A stretch of DNA of 64,000 nt, taken from the NCBI GenBank assembly GCA_963769715.1, contig CAVYNE010000029.1, positions 1 through 64,000 on the forward strand, given 5' to 3'. This stretch comes from Palsa-504 sp963769715. GTDB lineage: Bacteria > Actinomycetota > Actinomycetes > Streptosporangiales > Streptosporangiaceae. Below, piece after piece: positions 58,486-64,000 of the stretch. The position numbers were made by a program, and so were the translations under genes. A model generated the notes under the pieces. The model was not told where the DNA came from. It searched no databases and saw only the letters and a program-made list of their open reading frames with translations. Position 1 is the stretch's first letter, and each line of letters begins with the position of its first letter.

Positions 58486-59139
58486 TCAACGCTGGCCGTA
58501 GTAGTTCTTGTAGCGGTCGTGCAGCGCGTCCACCTGGTCCGCGGGCAGCGGCGCCAGCTCGCCGAAGGCACGGGCCAGATGGACGGTGCGCGCCACGTCT
58601 TCGCACATCACGGCGGCCTTCACCGCGTCGCGGCCGGTGCTGCCGACGGTGAAGACGCCGTGGCTGCGCATCAGCACGGCGGGGGAGCGGTGCCCGGTCA
58701 GGGTCGCGACCACGCCCCGGCCGATCTCGTCGCCGCCGATCAGCGCGAACGGCCCGACCGGGATCTCGCCGCCGAACTCGTCGGCCATCGCGGTGATCAC
58801 GCAGGGGATGGGCTCGCCGCGCGCAGCCCACGCGGTCGCGTAGGTGGAGTGGGTGTGCACCACGCCGCCGACCTCGGGCATGTACCGGTAGATGTAGGCG
58901 TGCGTGGCGGTGTCGCTCGACGGGCTCAGCCCGCCCAGCGGCTTGCCGCCCAGGTCGCAGACCACCATCGACTCTGGCGTCAGGTCGTCGTAGGAGACGC
59001 CGCTCGGCTTGATCACCATCAGGTCCCCCAGCCGCGCGGACACGTTGCCCGAGGTCCAGGCGACCAGGTTGTTGCGGACAAGCTCGGCGTGCAGCGCGCA
59101 GACCGTCTCGCGCAGCGCGGTGACTTCAGCCGTGCTCAT
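58486..59139 (-). CDS. araD: L-ribulose-5-phosphate 4-epimerase
   Basis: 217 residues from ATG 59139. A class II aldolase/epimerase with zinc ligands in VVHTHSTYATAWAA (about 95-108) and MRSHGVFTVG (about 158-167), the catalytic Asp in the SPSSDTATHAYIYR region, and the N-terminal TSGNVSAR motif that binds phosphate. It converts L-ribulose-5-phosphate to D-xylulose-5-phosphate. The ATG overlaps the araB stop (ATGA), showing coupled translation. Confidence 0.95.
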   Translation of the reverse strand: MSTAEVTALRETVCALHAELVRNNLVAWTSGNVSARLGDLMVIKPSGVSYDDLTPESMVVCDLGGKPLGGLSPSSDTATHAYIYRYMPEVGGVVHTHSTYATAWAARGEPIPCVITAMADEFGGEIPVGPFALIGGDEIGRGVVATLTGHRSPAVLMRSHGVFTVGSTGRDAVKAAVMCEDVARTVHLARAFGELAPLPADQVDALHDRYKNYYGQR

Positions 59140-60822
59140 CTAGCCGCCTTCCTGACCTGATCGCGGATGGCGCGCAGCCGGTACATGACCTGGTTCGCCC
59201 CGCGCCCCAAATAGTCGTGCAGCTGCACGTACTCGGCGTACAGCTCGTCGTACACGTCCGCCCGGGCCGGGTCTGGGCGGTAGACGTCCCGGTGGATCCG
59301 GCCCATGGTGGCCGCCGCGGCCGGGACGTCCGGGTAGGCGCCCGCGGCGACGGCCGCGTGGATGGCCGAACCCAGGGCTGGTCCTTGCCCGGACCCGATC
59401 ACGCTGAGCGGGCGCCGGGTGACGTCCGCGTAGATCTGCATGAGCGGGGCGCTCTTGATCAGGCCGCCGGCCACCACGAGCTCGGTCACCGGCACGCCCG
59501 AGGCGCCGAACGTGTCGATGATCATCCTGGTACCGAACGCGGTCGACTCGAGCAGCGCGCGGTAGATCTCCGGCGCCGTGGTGGCCAGCGTCAGGCCCAC
59601 GATGGCGCCGGACAGGCGGCCGTCCACCAGCACCGAACGATTGCCGCCCTCCCAGTCCAGCGCGATCAGCCCGTGCGCGCCCGGGGGTGCCGCCGCGGCC
59701 TGCTCGTCGAGCAGTTCCGGCAGCGACACGCCGCGCCGCCGTGCCTCGGCGGCGAACTCGCCGGGAACCGCGTTCCGCGTGAACCAGGCGAAGATGTCGC
59801 CGACGCCGCTCTGTCCCGCCTCGTATCCCCACAGCCCGGCCACGATGCCTCCGTCGACCACCCCGCACATGCCGGGGACCTCGGCCAGCTCGGCGGCGTT
59901 CATCACGTGGCAGGTGGAGGTGCCCATGATCGCGACCATCTTGCCGGCCGCCACCGGGCCGGCCGCGGGTACGGTGACGTGCGCGTCCACGTTGCCGACG
60001 GCCACCGCGATGCCCGCGGGCAGCCCGGCCAGTTCGGCCGCGGCCGGGGTCAGCGCAGGCCCGGGCGCCGAGCGGCGAAATGGGGTGGGCGAGCTTGTCG
60101 TCGGCGAAGCCGGCGAAGCGCGGGTCCAGCGCGGCCAGGAAGTCGCGTGACGGGTAATGACCGTCCTGGAAAATACCCTTGTAACCGGCCGTGCACGCGT
60201 TCCTGGTCTCGGTCCCGCAGAGCTGCCAGATGATCCAGTCGGCGGCCTCGATCCACCGGTCGGCGCGCTGGTAGAGCTCAAAATCCTCCTCCAGCAGCTG
60301 CAGCGCCTTGGCGAACTGCCACTCCGAGGAGATCTTGCCGCCGTAGCGGTTGATCCACTTCTCGCTGCGCTCGTGAGCGAGGGCGTTGATCCGGTCCGCG
60401 TGCGGCTGGGCGGCGTGGTGCTTCCATAGCTTGGGGTAGGCGTGCGGGCGCCTGGCCAGGCCGGGCAGCTGGCACAGCGGCGTCCCATCGGCGAGTACCG
60501 GCATGCAGGTGGACGCGGTGAAGTCGGTGGCGATGCCGATCACCTGGCCCGGGTCGATGCCCGCGTCCCTGATCGCGGCCGGGACGGCGGCGGCCAGCGC
60601 GCCGGTGTAGTCGGCCGGGTCCTGCAGCGCCCAGTCCGGCGGCAGCTCGCCGTAGCCGGTTAGCGAGCTGTCGATCACGCCGTGCGGGTACTCGCTGACG
60701 GCGGTGCCTAGCTCGGCGCCGTCGCTCACTCGCACCACGAGAGCCCGGGCCGACAGCGTGCCGTAGTCCACGCCGACGACGAAGGCATCACCGCTGACCC
60801 CTTTGTTAGCGCTAACATTCAT
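59136..60822 (-). pseudogene. araB: ribulokinase gene with an internal frameshift
   Basis: From ATG 60822 the frame reads a good FGGY kinase N-terminus (AFVVGVDYGTLSARALVVRV; IGIATDFTASTCMPVLADGT; then GFADDKLAHPISPLGARA), covering about the first 250 residues. At about 60056-60063 the family sequence jumps to the neighbouring frame: LTPAAAELAGLPAGIAVAVG, GTSTCHVMNAAE, ELVVAGGLIKSAPLMQIYAD, up to VRKAAR with the TGA overlapping the araD ATG. A net +1 (or -2) shift explains it. Either the kinase is inactive or the base call is wrong, since everything else is intact. L-ribulose phosphorylation depends on this gene. Confidence 0.85.
60804..60817. promoter_or_regulatory. LacI-type operator TGTTAGCGCTAACA at the araB start
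   Basis: A perfect 14-bp palindrome with the CG-centred form favoured by LacI/GalR repressors. It covers araB codons 2-6, so a bound repressor would block initiation. The 12-bp core recurs at 62039-62050. Confidence 0.8.
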
Positions 60823-60914
60823 CTGTCCGCCTTATCGGATACGTTCCTTCCAGTGCATTCTTGCCGTCCGCCGGCCGGCTCAATCCAGGGGCCAGCCCAC
60901 CAAGGCCAGTCCGG

Positions 60915-61982
60915 TCAGTGCGGCCCGGCGGCGCTCGCCCGCACGATCAGCTCGGGCGCCACCCGGACCCTGGGCCCGGCCGGGATGATGCCAGCCATCC
61001 GGTCGGCTAGCGTACTCAGCGCCTGGCGGCCGACCTCACCGAAGTCCTGCCGCACGGTGGTGAGCGGCGGCCGGAAGAACCCCGCCTCGGGCACGTCGTC
61101 GAAGCCGACGACGCTGACGTCCTCGGGCACCCGGAGGCCACGTTCGGTCAGCGCCCGGATGACGCCGAGCGCCATCGTGTCGTTGGCGCAGAAGATGGCC
61201 GTGAGCCCGGGTTCGGTGGCCAGCCGGCCGCCCACCTCGTAGCCCGAGGAGGCGGACCAGTCGCCGGCCAGCACGGGCGGCTCGGGCCCGCCGGCCTCGC
61301 GTATTACCTGCCGCCAGCCGACGACACGTTCCTTCGCGTCCAGGCAGGACGACGGCCCGGCGACGTGGTAGACGCATCGGTGCCCCAGGCCGAGCAGGTA
61401 CCGGGTCGCCGTGGCGGCGCCGGCCGTGTTGTCGATGGCCACCGAGGTGACCGACGCGCGGGTGCCGCAGCCCACCGCGACCAGCGGCACCTCCGCGGGC
61501 ACGTGCGCGAGCGCGGCCACGGCCGTATCCTGCGTCGCGATGACGATGATGCCCTCGACGCCCTGGCCGACGAACCGGTCCACCGCGTCCAGCATCGACC
61601 TGCGGTCCAGGGCTGGCAGGCTGGCCACGGACACGAAGTAGGTGTCGTGCGCCGCCCGTTCGAACCCGTAGAGCATAGACGTGGGCCCGTAGAGCATGGT
61701 GTCGGCGGTGATCACACCGAGCGTGTGAGTGCGCCGGGTCACCAGCGTCCGGGCTGCGGCGTTCGGCCGGTAGGCGAGCTCGCGGATGGCGGCGAGCACC
61801 TTGTCCCGGGTCAGTGGGCGAACGTTCGGGTGCTCGTTCAGGACCCGCGAAACGGTCTGGTGTGACACCCCCGCGAGCCGGGCTACGTCGGCCATGACCG
61901 GCGGCCTGGACAGGTTGCCCGGGCCGCGTACGACGGACGTTCTCACCCGGCTCCTGGCCCGTTCACCCGGTGACGACGTCAC
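60915..61982 (-). CDS. LacI-family repressor of the arabinose operon (AraR-like)
   Basis: 355 residues from GTG 61982 with GGGAGG 6 nt upstream. The N-terminal HTH MADVARLAGVSHQTVSRVLN (about 30-49) contains the hinge-helix follow-up (LAYRPNAAARTLVTRR). The effector domain is a periplasmic-binding-protein fold (FCANDTMALGVIRALTERGL; VSVVGFDDVPEAGFFRPPLT). It lies immediately upstream of araB on the same strand; matching palindromes precede both. It therefore most likely represses ara and itself and is released by a pentose or phosphopentose. Confidence 0.9.
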   Translation of the reverse strand: MTSSPGERARSRVRTSVVRGPGNLSRPPVMADVARLAGVSHQTVSRVLNEHPNVRPLTRDKVLAAIRELAYRPNAAARTLVTRRTHTLGVITADTMLYGPTSMLYGFERAAHDTYFVSVASLPALDRRSMLDAVDRFVGQGVEGIIVIATQDTAVAALAHVPAEVPLVAVGCGTRASVTSVAIDNTAGAATATRYLLGLGHRCVYHVAGPSSCLDAKERVVGWRQVIREAGGPEPPVLAGDWSASSGYEVGGRLATEPGLTAIFCANDTMALGVIRALTERGLRVPEDVSVVGFDDVPEAGFFRPPLTTVRQDFGEVGRQALSTLADRMAGIIPAGPRVRVAPELIVRASAAGPH

Positions 61983-62038
61983 ATCGTGCCTCCCTCTGCC
62001 GCGCGCGCTGCGGCGCCATACGCCCAGCCGGGACCAGC

Positions 62039-62050
62039 GTTAGCGCTAAC
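62039..62050. promoter_or_regulatory. LacI-type operator GTTAGCGCTAAC upstream of the repressor gene
   Basis: Perfect 12-bp palindrome, 57 bp before the GTG of the LacI gene and identical in core to the operator over the araB start, which suggests autoregulation. Confidence 0.75.
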
Positions 62051-62209
62051 ACCCGTGGCGGTCAAGCTAACATCCGGGCAGGTCAAACGGCTGCGCTATC
62101 ACGTCGAAGCCCCCGGCAGCGACATGCGCCTCTTCGCGGCCGCCCGGATTTCTTAATGCCTCAGCGTAGCCCGCCGCGCCGCCACGGCGATAGCCTGCGG
62201 CGCCGCCGT

Positions 62210-62270
62210 AACTCGCGCCGCCCCTCCAGCAACTCGCGCCGCCCCTCCAGCAACTCGCGCCGCCCCTCCA
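62210..62270. repeat. 21-bp tandem repeat (AACTCGCGCCGCCCCTCC + AGC), three copies
   Basis: Units at 62210, 62231 and 62252 (last truncated by 2 bp). They lie 20-80 bp beyond the 3' end of the helical-repeat gene and are probably non-coding. Confidence 0.9.
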
Positions 62271-62289
62271 ACGTAGGCTCCCCGCGAGG

Positions 62290-62688
62290 TCAGGGCTTGT
62301 CGCGGCTCGCCGCGCTGTCCCGCAGGTCGCGGATCGCGGCCTTGGCCTTGCGCCCGGCCTCGCCCTCGCGCAGGTCGCGCAGCGCATCCCGGGCCGCATC
62401 GCGCGCCTTGCCGACCGCCTCGCTGTCCCGCAGGTCGCGCAGGGTCTCCCGGGCCTTGCGCCCGGCTTCGCCCTCGCGCAGGTCGCGCAGCGCGGCCTCA
62501 GCCTTGCGTCCGGCTTCGCCCTCGCGCAGGTCGCGGAGCGCGGTCTCGGCCCGGCGGCCCGCGTCGCTGGTGCGCACGTCCTGCAGGGCGGTCCGGGCCT
62601 TGCGGGCCGTGTCGCCGCTCTGGGCTCCGCGCAGCCACGCGATCAACCTGGACCACCAGCCCCGAACCTGCTGCTCGATTTCGGTCAT
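62290..62688 (-). CDS. helical repeat protein with ALRDLREGEAGRKA units
   Basis: 132 residues from ATG 62688 with a GGAGAG ribosome site upstream. After an N-terminal helix (MTEIEQQVRGWWSRLIAWLR, Trp-rich and amphipathic) come about seven units of a 14-residue repeat, ALRDLREGEAGRKA. They are highly charged with alternating basic and acidic faces. The pattern predicts one long amphipathic or coiled-coil helix, possibly lying on membranes or nucleic acid. I recognise no family. DNA-level identity between units is high, so copy number may vary. Confidence 0.65.
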   Translation of the reverse strand: MTEIEQQVRGWWSRLIAWLRGAQSGDTARKARTALQDVRTSDAGRRAETALRDLREGEAGRKAEAALRDLREGEAGRKARETLRDLRDSEAVGKARDAARDALRDLREGEAGRKAKAAIRDLRDSAASRDKP

Positions 62689-62813
62689 CGCGGACTCTCC
62701 TTCGCACCGGTCGCTCACGCCAACAAACACGATATAACGTAATTCTGGCCACGCCAAATGCCACCCGGGAAGCCGTCGGCCGAGGCGCTGCTCCCCGGCG
62801 CCGAGCCGCGGGC

Positions 62814-63491
62814 CTAGCCTGACCGCTCGATGCCGGCCAGGATCACGTCCACGACATCGGCGATGAAGTCGTCGCTCATCGGCAGGTGGCCGAGCAGCAG
62901 CCGGTGCTCGGCGGCGCCGAAGAACAGGTCGAGGACTACCTCCCGTTCGACGCCGGGCGAGATCTCGCCGCGGGCGATGGCCCGGTCCAGCATGATCCGG
63001 TGCTGGCCGCGCAGCGGCTCGAGCACGCGGTCCCGCCATGCCCCGCGCAGTTCGGCGTCGTGCTGCGCCTCGGCGATCAGGCCGGTCAGCATCGACCCCA
63101 TCGGCGTCTGGGTGACCGCCCGCACCCACGCATGCAGCGCCGCGAGCAGGTCGCCGCGCAGCGTCCCGCTGTCCGGCAGCGGCTGCTGCTCGCGGAACGA
63201 GGCGACGAAGGCGTCCAGCGCGAGCAGGCCCTTGGACGGCCAGCGCCGGTAGATCGTCGTCTTGCCGACCCCGGCGCGGGCGGCCACCTCCTCGATCGAC
63301 ATCGCGGCCAGGCCCCGTTCGGCCAGCAGTTCCACGGCCGCGGTCAAGATGGCGCGGTCCGCCTCCTGGCTCCGCGGCCGCCCCCGCTGCGCCCCGCCTG
63401 CCGCCGCAGGCCCCACCGGACCCGAGCCCGCCGGATCCGCGCCTGCCGCATCCGTACCCGCCGGATCCGGGGCCGGAATATCCGCACTCAT
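62814..63491 (-). CDS. TetR-family transcriptional repressor
   Basis: 225 residues from ATG 63491. An Ala/Pro/Gly-rich leader (about 1-37) precedes the TetR HTH (AILTAAVELLAERGLAAMSI, then EEVAARAGVGKTTIYRRWPS; about 48-88). The ligand-binding helices follow, with a TetR_C-type end (SDDFIADVVDVILAGIERSG). It is divergent from an MFS efflux pump gene 57 bp away, the usual arrangement in which the repressor controls both. The inducer is not known. Confidence 0.88.
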   Translation of the reverse strand: MSADIPAPDPAGTDAAGADPAGSGPVGPAAAGGAQRGRPRSQEADRAILTAAVELLAERGLAAMSIEEVAARAGVGKTTIYRRWPSKGLLALDAFVASFREQQPLPDSGTLRGDLLAALHAWVRAVTQTPMGSMLTGLIAEAQHDAELRGAWRDRVLEPLRGQHRIMLDRAIARGEISPGVEREVVLDLFFGAAEHRLLLGHLPMSDDFIADVVDVILAGIERSG

Positions 63492-63509
63492 CGCCAGGCT
63501 GTAGTCTGT

Positions 63510-63538
63510 AGATATCCGAAACGATCCGTAACGTATCT
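63510..63538. promoter_or_regulatory. candidate TetR operator between tetR-like gene and MFS gene
   Basis: AGATA (63510-63514) and TATCT (63534-63538) are inverted, and ACG-N3-CGT lies at the centre (63521-63529). The position, in the divergent promoter gap, is right for the adjacent TetR-type protein. Confidence 0.4.
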
Positions 63539-63548
63539 GATTGGTATC

Positions 63549-64000
63549 ATGCCCGTCACCGCGCCTTCCAACCATCCTGAGCCATCACCCGCCAGCCGCC
63601 CTGCTCCCGCCAGCCATCCTGAACCCGCCAGCCGCCCTGCACCCGCCAGCCATCCTGAACCCGCCACCCGTGGCGACCCCCGGCCCGCCACACCGTCCGC
63701 CGCCCTGCCCACCCCTGGCCCTCCCCGCCGCCAGCCGCTGCAGCTAGCCCTGATCCTCGTCGCCGCGTTCATGGTCGTCCTCGATTTCAGCATCGTGAAC
63801 GTCGCGCTGCCCTCGATTGAGCGGGAACTGCAGATGCCCGCCGATGCGGTGCAGTGGGTGGTGACGGGATACGCCATCTCGTTCGGCGGCCTCCTTATCC
63901 TTGGCGGACGCGCCGCTGACCTGCTCGGCCGGCGGCGCATGTTCGTCGCGGGCCTGATCGCGTTCTCCCTGGCCAGCCTGGCCGGCGGGCTGGCCAAGGA
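63549..64000 (+). CDS. MFS drug-efflux transporter, DHA2 (EmrB/QacA) type, N-terminal part
   Basis: From ATG 63549 the frame runs off the right edge (150 codons visible). About 55 residues of Pro/Ala/Ser repeats (PASHPEPASRPAPASHPEPA) precede the first helix. The family start then reads LALILVAAFMVVLDFSIVNV, ALPSIERELQ (motif D1 of 14-helix exporters), and WVVTGYAISFGGLLILGGRA followed by ADLLGRRRMF (motif A). Substrate unknown; divergent TetR suggests drug-responsive control. Confidence 0.9.
   Translation, partial: MPVTAPSNHPEPSPASRPAPASHPEPASRPAPASHPEPATRGDPRPATPSAALPTPGPPRRQPLQLALILVAAFMVVLDFSIVNVALPSIERELQMPADAVQWVVTGYAISFGGLLILGGRAADLLGRRRMFVAGLIAFSLASLAGGLAK

Noticed and set aside
57062..62050. 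Fucose rather than arabinose operon
   Set aside because: The kinase matches ribulokinase, the 4-epimerase has the AraD zinc motifs, and the isomerase length and motifs fit AraA; gene order araB-araD-araA agrees.

Overview
The window is about 70% G+C, uses many GTG starts, and carries actinobacterial families (a LuxR regulator of the large ATPase type, DUF397, DUF2277, an Eis-type acetyltransferase, a probable mycothiol-linked nitroreductase, an Ada-AlkA fusion). It is chromosomal DNA of a soil-type actinomycete. The ara operon, hopanoid operon and many decayed fragments would suit a Streptosporangiales/Treboniaceae-like lineage, but the exact taxon cannot be fixed from sequence alone.

Layout. 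0-8 kb: membrane and cell-wall accessory genes, a LuxR-type ATPase regulator and a FUSC transporter-like protein, with a MerR/aldo-keto-reductase fusion remnant and a permease remnant. 8-13.5 kb: the conserved housekeeping string rpsO, pnp, M16 peptidase, dapB, DUF2277. 13.5-20.5 kb: pentapeptide-repeat protein, NUDIX hydrolase, DUF397 protein, lipoprotein, MntP, a translationally coupled Ada-AlkA/Ogt alkylation-repair pair, an orphan gene behind an AT-rich promoter, and a PHP phosphatase. 20.5-25.2 kb: an NfeD-SPFH membrane pair flanked by two genes that share the same HTH-like domain. 25.6-29 kb: menA, a GNAT enzyme, ilvD. 29-33.6 kb: NERD protein, amidase, a penicillin-acylase remnant, an orphan, and a gene-poor stretch with hairpin and direct repeats. 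33.6-43.5 kb: HAD hydrolase, proS, a ParB-like small protein, pepN, DsbA-like nitroreductase, rpiB, eis, SpoIIE phosphatase.

43.7-52.3 kb is the centrepiece: a tightly overlapping hopanoid operon (hpnC, hpnD, hpnE, polyprenyl diphosphate synthase, shc, an hpnG-ispH fusion, hpnH). It can supply isoprenoid precursor, make FPP, convert it to squalene through presqualene diphosphate and hydroxysqualene, cyclise it to hopene, and build the ribosylhopane side chain. A MacB-type ABC exporter pair and a RIO kinase follow. 57-62 kb is an L-arabinose operon (araB, araD, araA) with its LacI-type repressor and two matching palindromic operators. Its araB is frameshifted as read. The end holds a helical-repeat protein and a divergent TetR/MFS efflux pair running off the right edge.

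Cross-cutting signals: (1) a 51-bp perfect hairpin present twice, as exact reverse complements, 57 kb apart, and three other long perfect hairpins at gene ends; (2) a dispersed G-run/C-run repeat inserted in frame into pepN and ada-alkA and lying at the ends of dapB, the SpoIIE gene and the RIO gene; (3) about nine genes with a -10-like hexamer 6-8 nt before the start codon, suggesting leaderless transcripts; (4) at least five decayed or frameshifted genes.
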